Positions 44,078 through 53,164 of a DNA stretch of 64,000 nt are shown piece by piece (the first letter of the stretch is position 1; each line of letters opens with the position of its first letter). The translations under genes were made by a program, and so were the position numbers. Under the pieces are notes generated by a model. It had not been told where the DNA came from and searched no databases. It worked only from the letters and a program-made list of their open reading frames with translations. Origin of the DNA: Betaproteobacteria bacterium (GTDB lineage Bacteria > Pseudomonadota > Gammaproteobacteria > Burkholderiales > Burkholderiaceae_C); contig VGHB01000001.1 in assembly GCA_016868355.1 (NCBI GenBank), forward strand, positions 62,001 through 126,000, given 5' to 3'.

Positions 44078-46315
44078 TCATCGACGCCGCGCGGCCCTGA
44101 CGCCTAGGACCTGCAGCAAGCCTTGAAGCACCGACGGCAGGCGTTGAGTGGAGCCCATCTCCACGGTAAAGGTCATGTGGGCGCTGGCGCCAAAGCTGTC
44201 GCGTACCGACTGCGTCTTCACACCAGTCACATTGATTTTCTCACGCGCGAAAACTTCGCTGATGTCCCGAAGCAAGCCTGATCGGTCCGATGCCTCGACC
44301 TGCACATCCAGGGGATAGACGCTTGCCTCTTTGGGCGCGCCCCACTCCACCGCGATTCGTCGCTCGGCTTGCTTTGCCATGAGATTGGCCAAGCTGCTGC
44401 AGTCGCGCCGGTGAATGGCCACACCACGCCCGCGGGTGACGAACCCTGCAATGGCATCCGGTGGTACCGGTCTGCAGCATCGGGCCAGATGGGTCAGCAG
44501 TGAGTCCACTCCCACGACCAAAACTCCGGATCCCGAGCCCTCGGCCTTGGATCGTTTGACAACAAGCCTCTCATCGTCGGGCTTTGCCTGAACAGCTGGG
44601 CGCAGCAACTGCTCGATATTGCGCAGGGAGTACTCGTCCTTACCCACCACCTCGAAGAGCTCATTGCCCGCCTTGAAGCCGAGTTGAGCCGCCAGCTCGT
44701 CGAGTTTGAGGGCCGTGCGGCCTTCGCGCTGCAAGAGCCGCTCGACCGCTTCGCGCCCCCGTGCAACCGTCTGTGCCTGCTTCAGGGCATTGAACCAGGC
44801 GCGTACCTTTGCACGAGAGCGCGGACTAGCCAGGTATCGAAAGTCGGGGTTAAGCCAATCCAGCGAGGGCCCTCCGTCCTTGGCGCTGACCACTTCCACC
44901 GTTTGGCCGGTCTGCAACGGCGTGTTTAGCGGCACCATTGACCCATCAACACGCGCGCCACGGCATCGATGGCCCAGGTTGGTATGCAGGGCATAGGCAA
45001 AGTCGACAGCAGTACCCCCAGCCGGGAGATCCACGATAGCCGCCTGCGGCGTAAACACATAAATCCGGTCTTCAAAGCCCGGCGCAGACTGGTCCACCGC
45101 TTCACGTTCCCAGGCCAGGAGCTGCTGGAGAACGGCCTTACGGGCCTGCGCAACCCGGTCCTCAAAGACGCCCGCGGCGGTCACGCCAGCGTAGCCCTGG
45201 CGCCCCGCCTCCTTGTAGGCCCAGTGGGCCGCAACCCCGAACTCGGCATGCTCGTGCATAGCTCGGGTACGGATTTGGACTTCCACAGCTCGCATCGACT
45301 CATCGAGCACCACAGTGTGCAGACTCTGATAGCCATTGGGCTTGGGCTTGACGATGTAATCGTCAAACTCGCCATCGACGGGCATGAAGCGCTCATGCAC
45401 CCGTGCCAGCACCGCATAGCACTGCGGAATATCCTGCACGATCACCCGCATGGCCCGCACATCTGTGACCTGGCTGAAATCCAGCTGCTTGCCTCGCATC
45501 TTGCGCCAGATGCTGTAGAGATGTTTGGGTCGCCCCTGGACCTCCGCGCTAAGCACAAGGTCCGCCAGTTGATCCCGCAAGCGCTGGGCTAAGGCCTGCA
45601 CGCCAGCCTCGCGCTCCACGCGCTTTTCGTCCAGCAGGTGGGCTATGGTGTGGTAGTCGTGCGGGTGCAGAAACCGAAACGAATAGTCCTCCAGTTCCCA
45701 CTTGATCTGCCAAATCCCCAGGCGATTGGCTAAGGGCGCAAACACCTCCAGAGACTCGCGCGCAAGGGCCTGCGGACAGGCGCGCTTGGCACCCGCGTGC
45801 CAACGCAGCGTCTGCAAGCGCGAAGCCAAGCGCAACAGCACCACGCGCAAGTCCCGCGAGAAGGCCAGCAGCATCTTGCGCACGCGCTCGGTCTGTTGAG
45901 CGCGGTCGTCCGCACCCACCTGCGCTGTGCGCGCCGCGCGTTGAATCTGCACCAACTTGCGTGTGTGTGACACCATGGCGCCATAGCTGGCACCAAAAGC
46001 CCGCGCTATTACTTCATCGGGCTTTTGAATGAAATCCGCCGCATAGACCAGGAAGGCGGCCGCCTGTAGGCTTTGGGCGGCACCCAGCCCCGTCAAGATG
46101 GCGGCAACACCCTTCGAGTGGCCCCACGCGTCTTCTCCGGTGTCCAGAAGCCGGCCCTCCAACAGGGGCTGGGCGAACAAGCGAGCGCGTTGCACGTCGG
46201 TCAGCGCTGTCTGACTCAGGGGATCGGCCAGCGCCTCCGCCTGCTGTTGCAGGTCGGCCAGCGCCATGATGGGCAGTTCCAGTGTCCGCGACGAATCGTC
46301 TGGTGAGGCTTGCAT
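44078..46315 (-). CDS. relA: RelA-type (p)ppGpp synthetase I
   Basis: Ribosome-associated synthetase of the stringent response alarmone. The 745-residue protein has an N-terminal HD-like region (about 35-190) that lacks the catalytic HDxxED (YAADFIQKPDE at the expected site), so hydrolase activity is probably absent, as in RelA. The synthetase domain (about 245-360) contains RGKQLDFSQVTDVRAMRVI and FDDYIVKPKPNGYQSLHTVV. A TGS domain (about 412-475, IYVFTPQAAIVDLPAGGTAVDFAYALH) and a C-terminal ACT domain (about 665-740) follow. ATG 46315 or GTG 46318 are both possible. It abuts the hydrolase gene upstream. Confidence 0.95.
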   Translation of the reverse strand: MQASPDDSSRTLELPIMALADLQQQAEALADPLSQTALTDVQRARLFAQPLLEGRLLDTGEDAWGHSKGVAAILTGLGAAQSLQAAAFLVYAADFIQKPDEVIARAFGASYGAMVSHTRKLVQIQRAARTAQVGADDRAQQTERVRKMLLAFSRDLRVVLLRLASRLQTLRWHAGAKRACPQALARESLEVFAPLANRLGIWQIKWELEDYSFRFLHPHDYHTIAHLLDEKRVEREAGVQALAQRLRDQLADLVLSAEVQGRPKHLYSIWRKMRGKQLDFSQVTDVRAMRVIVQDIPQCYAVLARVHERFMPVDGEFDDYIVKPKPNGYQSLHTVVLDESMRAVEVQIRTRAMHEHAEFGVAAHWAYKEAGRQGYAGVTAAGVFEDRVAQARKAVLQQLLAWEREAVDQSAPGFEDRIYVFTPQAAIVDLPAGGTAVDFAYALHTNLGHRCRGARVDGSMVPLNTPLQTGQTVEVVSAKDGGPSLDWLNPDFRYLASPRSRAKVRAWFNALKQAQTVARGREAVERLLQREGRTALKLDELAAQLGFKAGNELFEVVGKDEYSLRNIEQLLRPAVQAKPDDERLVVKRSKAEGSGSGVLVVGVDSLLTHLARCCRPVPPDAIAGFVTRGRGVAIHRRDCSSLANLMAKQAERRIAVEWGAPKEASVYPLDVQVEASDRSGLLRDISEVFAREKINVTGVKTQSVRDSFGASAHMTFTVEMGSTQRLPSVLQGLLQVLGVRAARRR

Positions 46316-46319
46316 CACA

Positions 46320-47186
46320 TCAGGCCAGCAGAAATTCGCTCACCACTTGAACCTGGCCAGGCACCACCAGCGTGGGCGCGTGTCCAACGCCCTCAAATAC
46401 CTCGATCCTAGCCTTGGGGCCGCGGCAAGCCATTTCATGAGCAGTGTCTGGGGTCACAAGGTCGCTCTGGCCCCCGCGCAGTAAAAGGGTGGGCGCCGTG
46501 ATTCGATCCCAGGCTTGCCACAACTGAGCCTGCCCTGTATCGACGGCATCAAGATTCAGCCGCTTGAAGGGCTCAGCAATACCAGGGTCGTAGCGAAGCA
46601 CCCAGCGATGGTCCGAATCCTGGCGCAGCTGCGGACGCGTCAGGGCATGCCACTGCTCCGTGGTGTGCGGTCCGAAGCCGGGTGTCAAGACTCGCAAGGC
46701 CTCGGCGGCTTCTTCAAAGGTATTCCATTGCCCAGGTTGGCTGACGTAATGGCCAATGCGCACCAGCGAAGCCAATTCCATGCGCGGGCCTACGTCGTTG
46801 AGCACCAGGCGCCGAATTGGGTTGTTCGGCAGGGAAGCCAAGCCCATGCCAATCAGGCCGCCCATGGAGGTCCCCAGCCAGTCCAGGGTCTGTGCGTTCA
46901 ACCGTGCCAAGAGGGTGAGCATGTCCGCGATATAGGTGGGCACCGCGTACCCGTTGGGGTCGGGCAGCCAATCCGATTCGCCACGGCCCACCACGTCTGG
47001 GCACACGACCCTGTAGTGCCCACACAGGGCCTGGGCCAAAACGTCAAAGTCCCGGCCCTGTCGCGTGAGGCCGTGCACACACACCAGCACCTGCGGATTC
47101 AGCGGATCACCCCACTCCCAATACGCCATGCGGTGCAATCCGTGGGAGTTGAGGCACTGCACATGATGAAGGCGTGGGTGATCCAT
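46320..47186 (-). CDS. Alpha/beta hydrolase
   Basis: A 288-residue alpha/beta-hydrolase-fold enzyme. The oxyanion region is VHGLTRQGRDFD near 40, the nucleophile Ser lies in GTSMGGLIGMG near 107, the acid Asp is probably in LRGGQSDLVTP near 235, and the His in GVGHAPTLVVP near 268. The substrate is unknown. It starts 92 bp from the divergent 3-hydroxybutyrate dehydrogenase gene, so an ester or 3-hydroxybutyrate-oligomer substrate is conceivable but not shown. It appears to be co-transcribed with relA. Confidence 0.85.
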   Translation of the reverse strand: MDHPRLHHVQCLNSHGLHRMAYWEWGDPLNPQVLVCVHGLTRQGRDFDVLAQALCGHYRVVCPDVVGRGESDWLPDPNGYAVPTYIADMLTLLARLNAQTLDWLGTSMGGLIGMGLASLPNNPIRRLVLNDVGPRMELASLVRIGHYVSQPGQWNTFEEAAEALRVLTPGFGPHTTEQWHALTRPQLRQDSDHRWVLRYDPGIAEPFKRLNLDAVDTGQAQLWQAWDRITAPTLLLRGGQSDLVTPDTAHEMACRGPKARIEVFEGVGHAPTLVVPGQVQVVSEFLLA

Positions 47187-47278
47187 ATCCGGTCTCTGGT
47201 CGGCAAGCTCAAAGCTGAGCGTTCGATAATCTCGCAGATGCTAACAAGGCCGGTTACGCGCCTAAAGGACATTTCCAT

Positions 47279-48061
47279 ATGTCGATCCAAGGAAAAGTAG
47301 CTCTGGTGACCGGATCCACCAGCGGGATTGGCTTGGGCATCGCACAGAGCCTGGCTCGCCGAGGAGCACACATGATGCTCAACGGCTTTGGTAATCCCCA
47401 GGCCGCGCTGGCTGCGGTGCAGGCCGTGGCTGCAGTCGGGGTGCAGGTGCGGCACCACGGCGCAGACATGAGCCAGCCCGATCAGATTGGGGATTTACTG
47501 GCTAGCACCGAGGGTGCGCTTGGACCGGTGGACATCCTGGTCAACAACGCTGGGATTCAGCACGTAGCGCCCATCGAAGACTTCCCAGTGGACCGCTGGG
47601 AGGCGGTAATCGCCATCAACCTCAGCTCGGCATTCCACACCACACGGTGGGTGCTCCCGGGCATGAGGCGCCGTAATTGGGGCCGCATCATCAACATCGC
47701 CTCGGCGCATGGCCTCGTGGCTTCGGCTAACAAGTCGGCCTACGTGGCAGCCAAACATGGGCTGGTCGGCATGACCAAGTCGGTCGCGCTAGAGACCGCC
47801 ACCACCGGCATCACCGTCAATGCCATTTGTCCAGGATGGGTGCTGACGCCCTTGGTCCAAAAGCAGGTCGACGCTCGTGCCGCCGCCGAGCGCATCAGCC
47901 AGGATGATGCAAAGAAGGCCTTGTTGGCGGAGAAACAGCCCTCCTTGCAATTCACCACCCCCGAGCAGTTGGGTGAACTCGCTGTATTCCTGTGTTCTGA
48001 AGCCGCCTGTAACCTGCGTGGCGCTGCCATCAACGTGGACGGGGGCTGGGTAGCGCAGTAA
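47279..48061 (+). CDS. bdhA: 3-hydroxybutyrate dehydrogenase (SDR family)
   Basis: Cytosolic NAD-dependent oxidation of (R)-3-hydroxybutyrate to acetoacetate, a step in polyhydroxybutyrate turnover. The 260-residue short-chain dehydrogenase has the cofactor loop TGSTSGIGLGIA near 12, NNAGIQHV near 90, the catalytic Ser in NIASAHG and YxxxK in SAYVAAK near 155. The specificity segments GWVLTPLVQKQVDARA and CNLRGAAINVDGGW match known 3-HBDHs rather than 3-oxoacyl-ACP reductases. A start codon with AAAGGA 9 nt upstream fits. The 275 bp after the stop contain no recognisable gene. Confidence 0.93.
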   Translation: MSIQGKVALVTGSTSGIGLGIAQSLARRGAHMMLNGFGNPQAALAAVQAVAAVGVQVRHHGADMSQPDQIGDLLASTEGALGPVDILVNNAGIQHVAPIEDFPVDRWEAVIAINLSSAFHTTRWVLPGMRRRNWGRIINIASAHGLVASANKSAYVAAKHGLVGMTKSVALETATTGITVNAICPGWVLTPLVQKQVDARAAAERISQDDAKKALLAEKQPSLQFTTPEQLGELAVFLCSEAACNLRGAAINVDGGWVAQ

Positions 48062-48336
48062 CCCACAGGGGAGCCTCGGCAGGTCCTCGCGCGAGCGGTC
48101 GCGGCTGCACCTTGACCCCGCACAGCTCTTTCAGAGCAGGCTGGTAGCAGACTGTTGCCTCAGGAGGCCGCGCCTGATGGCCTTTGCCCCGGATTTTTAC
48201 AAGAGACATGGCAAAAAAAGCCATAGGCATACGACCGCAGCCTACATATGCAGGTGTGGCAGCTGCGCCGGGCATTTGGGGGACGATCCCTCACATCCAC
48301 ACTCCATCCAGGCCGTTTGGGAAGTGGGCTAGAGTT

Positions 48337-48843
48337 TTACCCCTGATGGACAGCCGGTGCCTGAACCAACAGGCATACCGCCCGGGCCTCGATAGCACGA
48401 CCCTCACCGACCGGACCCATGCGCTCGGCCGTCTTGGCCTTGACATTGACGGCATGGACATCCACCCCCAGGCACAGGGCCAGGCTTTCGCGCATCTTGG
48501 GAATATGGCTTGCCAAATGAGGCGTTTGAGCCACCACGGTGCAGTCCACGTTGCTCACCCGCCAGCCGCGGGTTTGCACTTCCGTGCAGGCCTGTTGCAG
48601 CAAGCGCCTGGAGTCAGCACCCGCGTAAACAGGATCGGTGTCCGGGAAATGGACACCGATGTCACCCAAGCCAGCCGCACCTAACAGCGCATCGGTCACA
48701 GCATGCAGCAAAGCATCAGCATCGGAGTGGCCAAGCAAGCCCGCTGTGTGGGGAATATTCACGCCGGCCAGAATCAGCGGGCGCCCCGGTACCAGGGCGT
48801 GGATGTCCCAGCCTTCACCGATGCGCATGGTTGGGATGGTCAT
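48337..48843 (-). CDS. ispF: 2-C-methyl-D-erythritol 2,4-cyclodiphosphate synthase
   Basis: Zinc enzyme of the MEP isoprenoid pathway that cyclises CDP-ME 2-phosphate to MEcPP with release of CMP. The 168-residue protein starts MRIGEGWDIHAL after a short leader, with zinc ligands Asp13 and His15, followed by GLLGHSDADALLHAVTDALLGAAGLGDIGVHFPD (core HSDAD) and KAKTAERMGPVGEG near 135. It lies 19 bp downstream of ispD on the same strand, the usual ispDF pair. The C-terminal LVQAPAVHQG tail is slightly longer than in E. coli. Confidence 0.97.
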   Translation of the reverse strand: MTIPTMRIGEGWDIHALVPGRPLILAGVNIPHTAGLLGHSDADALLHAVTDALLGAAGLGDIGVHFPDTDPVYAGADSRRLLQQACTEVQTRGWRVSNVDCTVVAQTPHLASHIPKMRESLALCLGVDVHAVNVKAKTAERMGPVGEGRAIEARAVCLLVQAPAVHQG

Positions 48844-48862
48844 GCCCTGTAGCCCCTTTTCT

Positions 48863-49630
48863 TCATGAATCCGACATACCAGCCCGCGCGCGCTGCCGAA
48901 GCACCTGCCCTGCTCGCTCGAAGTCTTCAGGATAGGTCAGCTTGAAATTATCCGCCGGCCCTGGCACCAAGCGAGGCAGCGCGCCTACCCATTCAAGCGC
49001 GCTGGCTTCATCGGTGACCGGTGCGCCCGCAGCAGTGGCCCGCTCCAATGCTTGCCTCAAAGGGCCCAGCCGAAACATCTGCGGGGTTTGGGCAGCCCAT
49101 AAGTTCTCCCGCGGCACCGTGACGTGCACGCGCTCCTGGGCATCGCTGCGCTTCAGGGTATCGGCAACCGGATGAGCGAGCAGACCTCCTACGGGGTCTG
49201 TTTCGCAAGCATCGATGAGAGCCCGTAAATCAGCTGGCTGAACCAGGCAACGAGCCGCGTCGTGCACCAGGACCCAGTCGTCTTCGCCAAGACCTTGGGC
49301 CGTCAACCCCTGAAGCCCGGCCAACACGCTGGCAGCCCGGGTTGCGCCGCCCAACGGCAGCACCTGCACGCGCGCCCGAACCGACGCCGGAACCGCTTCT
49401 TCAAACTCCGTGTCACCGGCTGACAGCACCACCGCAAGCCCGTCGAGTTCGCCGAGGTCCAGCAATTGCGCGAAGGGCAGCAAAGCCCAATGCACCACGC
49501 TGCGCGCGCCCAGCGCTACATACTGCTTGGGTCGATCGGCACCGGAACGGGCACCCCGACCCGCACAGGGTAAAAGCGCCACCCGCAGGGGACGTTGACG
49601 ATTGGATCGCAGGGCTGTCCAGTCATTCAT
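48863..49630 (-). CDS. ispD: 2-C-methyl-D-erythritol 4-phosphate cytidylyltransferase
   Basis: Transfers CMP to MEP, the third step of the MEP pathway. The 255-residue protein contains the nucleotide-binding LLPCAGRGARSGADRPKQYVAL near 18-40, where family members usually read PAAGxGxRxG, so Ala-Ala is Cys-Ala here. DWVLVHDAARCLV is near 120, and VTDEASALEW and VPGPADNFKLTYPEDF lie near the C-terminus. The ATG at 49630 is chosen; a 153-residue upstream extension would run antisense through mfd. The start is only 28 bp from the mfd start on the other strand, across a perfect palindrome. Confidence 0.95.
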   Translation of the reverse strand: MNDWTALRSNRQRPLRVALLPCAGRGARSGADRPKQYVALGARSVVHWALLPFAQLLDLGELDGLAVVLSAGDTEFEEAVPASVRARVQVLPLGGATRAASVLAGLQGLTAQGLGEDDWVLVHDAARCLVQPADLRALIDACETDPVGGLLAHPVADTLKRSDAQERVHVTVPRENLWAAQTPQMFRLGPLRQALERATAAGAPVTDEASALEWVGALPRLVPGPADNFKLTYPEDFERAGQVLRQRARAGMSDS

Positions 49631-49635
49631 GCCGT

Positions 49636-49649
49636 GGATTCTAGAATCC
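49636..49649. promoter_or_regulatory. Perfect palindrome with mirror-image -10 hexamers between ispD and mfd
   Basis: GGATTCTAGAATCC is a perfect 14-bp palindrome and contains TAGAAT (5 of 6 to TATAAT) on both strands (49642-49647 plus; 49643-49638 minus). Predicted starts would be about 5 nt upstream of the mfd ATG and at or next to the ispD ATG. No good -35 hexamers are seen. Confidence 0.4.
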
Positions 49650-49658
49650 GGTCCCACC

Positions 49659-52600
49659 ATGCCCCTGAATGTTCCTGCGCTGGCCGTTGGCAAGCGCTTC
49701 ACCCTGCCCCGACCGCAGGGCTCGGCCGACGCCATGCTGCTGGCCCGCCACGCGCAAGCCTGCCGGCTGCGGGGCCAAGTCTTGGTGGTGTTCACCGCAG
49801 AGCCCTCTGACGCACCCCGATTACAGGAGGAAATTGGCCTGTTCGCGCCGCATCTGCAGACGGCCCTGTTTCCCGATTGGGAGACCCTGCCGTATGACGG
49901 CTTCAGCCCGCACGAAGACCTGATTTCCGAGCGCCTGGCCACGCTGTGGCGGCTGCACTCCATACGCGATATCAACGTGCTGCTGCTGCCGGCCATCACG
50001 GCTTTGGGCCGATTGGCGCCGGCTTCGTTCCTGGCAAGCACCACCTTTGAGTTTCGCCAGAAGCAGCCCCTGGACGAGGTTGCGCTCAAGGCCCAACTGA
50101 CGCTGGGCGGCTACCAGCATGTGAGCCAGGTCGTTTCGCCCGGCGAGTACGCAGTACGCGGTGGCCTCATCGACCTCTTCCCCATGGGGTCTGCTGTGCC
50201 CTACCGGGTGGATCTCTTCGACAACGAGGTCGACTCCATTCGTACCTTTGACCCCGATTCCCAGCGCAGCCTTTATCCGGTGCCAGAGGTGCGGCTGCTG
50301 CCCGGCCGGGAATTTCCAATGGACGACGCTGCACGGACGGCCTTTCGCGCCCGCTGGCGCGAGCGAATTGAGGGTGACCCCACCAAGGCGCGTGTCTACA
50401 AAGACGTTGGCCAAGGCATTGCCACGGCCGGCATTGAGTACTACCTGCCCCTGTTTTTCGACACCACGGCAACCATCTTCGACTACATGGGTGAGGCCAG
50501 CCAGGTGGTCCTGCATGGTGCGGTGGACGAGGCCTTGGAGCGCTTTTGGCACGATACGCGGGAACGGCATCGATTCCTCCAGCATGATGCCGAGCGGCCG
50601 ATTCTCCCGCCGGAGGCCTTGTTCCAAAGGGCTGATGAGTTCTATGCCCGCACCCAGGCCCATGCCTGCCTGGCCCTTCGCGGCCAGGACCCGCTCGACT
50701 GGGTTCAAAAGCTGCCCGATGTAGCCATCGACCGGGGTGCCACCGAGCCGCTGGCGGCGCTGGAACGCCATCTGAAACAAGAGCGCAGCCGAGTTCTGAT
50801 CATCGCCGAGAGTGAGGGGCGACGTGAAAGCCTTCTCGACCTGTTGCGCGAACACGGCCTGGCTGTACCAGCCTTTGGCAGCTTGGCCGAGTTCGAGTCG
50901 AGCGAAGAAGCCGCTGGCATTACAGCTGCTTCTTTGGCCGAGGGGTTTCGATGGTGCCGCGAAGACGGACTCTTGCCGCTGGACTTCATCACTGAAAGCG
51001 AACTGTTCTCGACCTCGCCCACCGCGCGACGCCGAAAGAAGCAGGAACAGGTCAGCAATATTGAGGCCCTGATCAAGGACTTGTCAGAACTGAAGGTGGG
51101 TGATCCGGTGGTGCATGCCAACCACGGCATTGGCCGCTACAAGGGCCTGGTCAACATCGACCTGTCAGGCGGTGCAGACGGTGGCGCTTCAGAGTTCTTG
51201 CACCTGGAATACGCTGAACAGGCCACGCTTTATGTACCGGTCTCGCAGCTGCAGTTGATCAGCCGCTACACCGGCGTGAGCGCCGAGGAAGCCCCGCTGC
51301 ACCGGCTGGGTTCGGGCCAGTGGGAAAAGGCCAAGCGCAAGGCGGCAGAGCAGGTCCGTGACACGGCGGCCGAGCTGTTGAACCTGTACGCTCGACGTGC
51401 AGCCCGCCAAGGCCACTGCTTTCGGTTTTCAGCTACCGACTATGAAGCCTTTGCCACGAGCTTCGGCTTTGAGGAAACGGCCGACCAACGCGCAGCCATC
51501 CATGCCGTAATTCAAGATATGGTGAGTCCCCGGCCGATGGATCGTTTGATTTGCGGAGATGTGGGGTTTGGTAAGACCGAGGTTGCGCTGCGTGCAGCCT
51601 TTGTAGCCGTTACCGCAGGTAAACAGGTGGCGCTGCTGGCACCCACCACCTTGTTGGCTGAACAGCACTTTCAGATTATCAGCGACCGTTTCTCAAAGTG
51701 GCCGGTGAAGATCGCAGAAATGAGCCGCTTTCGAACCAGCAAGGAAATCAAGGCAGCTGCGGCGGGCCTTGCCGATGGGACGGTCGATATCGTGGTGGGC
51801 ACCCACAAGCTTTTAAGCTCAGAGGTGCAGTTCAAACGCCTGGGACTTTTGATCATTGATGAGGAACACCGTTTTGGTGTGCGACACAAAGAGGCGATGA
51901 AGGCGCTGCGCTCTGAGGTGGATGTGCTGACCCTCACGGCCACGCCCATTCCCCGAACATTGGGAATGGCACTCGAGGGCCTGCGCGACCTTAGCGTGAT
52001 TGCCACTGCACCGCAGCGACGTCTGGCTATCAAGACCTTCGTTCGCGCCGAAGGTAGCAGTACCATTCGAGAGGCGGTGCTGCGAGAGCTCAAACGGGGT
52101 GGTCAGGTCTACTTCCTGCATAACGAGGTTGAGACGATTGAGAACCGCCGCAGCAAACTCGCCGAGCTACTGCCCGAAGCGCGGATTGCCGTGGCCCACG
52201 GCCAGATGCCCGAGCGCGAGCTTGAGCGTGTCATGCGCGACTTTGTCGCGCAACGTCACAACCTGCTGCTGTGCTCAACCATCATCGAGACCGGGATTGA
52301 CGTTCCCACGGCCAACACCATCGTGATCAGCCGCGCTGACAAGTTTGGCTTGGCGCAATTACACCAACTCCGCGGACGCGTGGGCCGCAGCCATCACCAG
52401 GCCTATGCCTACCTGCTGGTGCCGGATGTAGAAGGCCTGACAAAGCAAGCGGCCCAACGCCTGCAGGCCATCCAGGATATGGAGGAGCTGGGCAGCGGCT
52501 TCTACCTGGCCATGCACGACCTGGAGATCCGCGGCGCAGGTGAGGTGCTGGGCGAGAACCAGAGCGGCAACATGATGGAGGTGGGTTTCCAGCTTTACAA

Positions 52601-53159
52601 CGAGATGCTGGCCGAGGCCGTCCGTTCCTTGAAAGCCGGCCGTGAGCCTGACCTGCTCAATCCCCTGGGCGGAATCTGGGGTGGTGGAACTGATGTCAAC
52701 CTGCACGCACCGGCCCTGCTGCCAGACGCCTACTGCGGGGATGTGCACGCCCGGCTGAGCCTATACAAGCGACTGGCCACAGCGCGCGACGCTGCGCAAC
52801 TGGACGCCCTACTAGAAGAAGTCACCGACCGCTTCGGCAAGCTCCCGGTACAGGGGCAGACGCTCTTTGACACGCACCGCCTTCGGGTGATGGCACAGAC
52901 CTGGGGTGTGATCAAGATCGATGCCAGCCCACGCCTGGTTCACATCACCTTCAGGCCCAACCCCCCGGTGGATGCCCTGCGCATCATCGAAGTGGTGCAA
53001 CGCCACCGCGACATCAAGTTGGCGGGCAACGACAAGCTGCGAATTGAGCGTTCAACCCAAAGTGCAGCCGAGCGCGCGCAAGTGGTGCGTGACACCCTGC
53101 GGGCCCTGGGTGCACCCAAAGCCGACTCTGCCCCAAAGACCCAAAACTCATTCGAATAA
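49659..53159 (+). CDS. mfd: Transcription-repair coupling factor Mfd
   Basis: SF2 translocase that removes stalled RNA polymerase and recruits UvrA. 1166 residues. N-terminal UvrB-homology region (about 15-340: FPDWETLPYDGFSPHEDLISERL, GEYAVRGGLIDLFP), a CarD-like RNA-polymerase-interaction domain near 480-575 (LKVGDPVVHANHGIGRYKGL), then the RecG-like motor: Walker A GDVGFGKTEVALRAA near 640, DEEHRFGVRHKE near 745, and the TRG region GRVGRSHHQAYAYLLVP near 925. A C-terminal TRCF domain follows. ATG 49659 is chosen over an upstream ATG at 49629, which lacks homology. serB follows after 5 bp. Confidence 0.97.
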   Translation: MPLNVPALAVGKRFTLPRPQGSADAMLLARHAQACRLRGQVLVVFTAEPSDAPRLQEEIGLFAPHLQTALFPDWETLPYDGFSPHEDLISERLATLWRLHSIRDINVLLLPAITALGRLAPASFLASTTFEFRQKQPLDEVALKAQLTLGGYQHVSQVVSPGEYAVRGGLIDLFPMGSAVPYRVDLFDNEVDSIRTFDPDSQRSLYPVPEVRLLPGREFPMDDAARTAFRARWRERIEGDPTKARVYKDVGQGIATAGIEYYLPLFFDTTATIFDYMGEASQVVLHGAVDEALERFWHDTRERHRFLQHDAERPILPPEALFQRADEFYARTQAHACLALRGQDPLDWVQKLPDVAIDRGATEPLAALERHLKQERSRVLIIAESEGRRESLLDLLREHGLAVPAFGSLAEFESSEEAAGITAASLAEGFRWCREDGLLPLDFITESELFSTSPTARRRKKQEQVSNIEALIKDLSELKVGDPVVHANHGIGRYKGLVNIDLSGGADGGASEFLHLEYAEQATLYVPVSQLQLISRYTGVSAEEAPLHRLGSGQWEKAKRKAAEQVRDTAAELLNLYARRAARQGHCFRFSATDYEAFATSFGFEETADQRAAIHAVIQDMVSPRPMDRLICGDVGFGKTEVALRAAFVAVTAGKQVALLAPTTLLAEQHFQIISDRFSKWPVKIAEMSRFRTSKEIKAAAAGLADGTVDIVVGTHKLLSSEVQFKRLGLLIIDEEHRFGVRHKEAMKALRSEVDVLTLTATPIPRTLGMALEGLRDLSVIATAPQRRLAIKTFVRAEGSSTIREAVLRELKRGGQVYFLHNEVETIENRRSKLAELLPEARIAVAHGQMPERELERVMRDFVAQRHNLLLCSTIIETGIDVPTANTIVISRADKFGLAQLHQLRGRVGRSHHQAYAYLLVPDVEGLTKQAAQRLQAIQDMEELGSGFYLAMHDLEIRGAGEVLGENQSGNMMEVGFQLYNEMLAEAVRSLKAGREPDLLNPLGGIWGGGTDVNLHAPALLPDAYCGDVHARLSLYKRLATARDAAQLDALLEEVTDRFGKLPVQGQTLFDTHRLRVMAQTWGVIKIDASPRLVHITFRPNPPVDALRIIEVVQRHRDIKLAGNDKLRIERSTQSAAERAQVVRDTLRALGAPKADSAPKTQNSFE

Positions 53160-53164
53160 CGAGC

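Noticed and set aside
47207-47220. GCTCA-N4-TGAGC dyad between the alpha/beta hydrolase and bdhA genes as an operator
   Set aside because: Five-bp arms are too short to separate from chance without comparative data.
48062-48336. Possible small gene between bdhA and ispF
   Set aside because: No frame has a ribosome site, plausible length or recognisable domain; the plus-strand frames that continue rightwards are antisense to ispF.
49631-50089. A 153-residue N-terminal extension of ispD
   Set aside because: It would be antisense through mfd; the IspD nucleotide-binding motif begins about 18 residues after ATG 49630, as expected.
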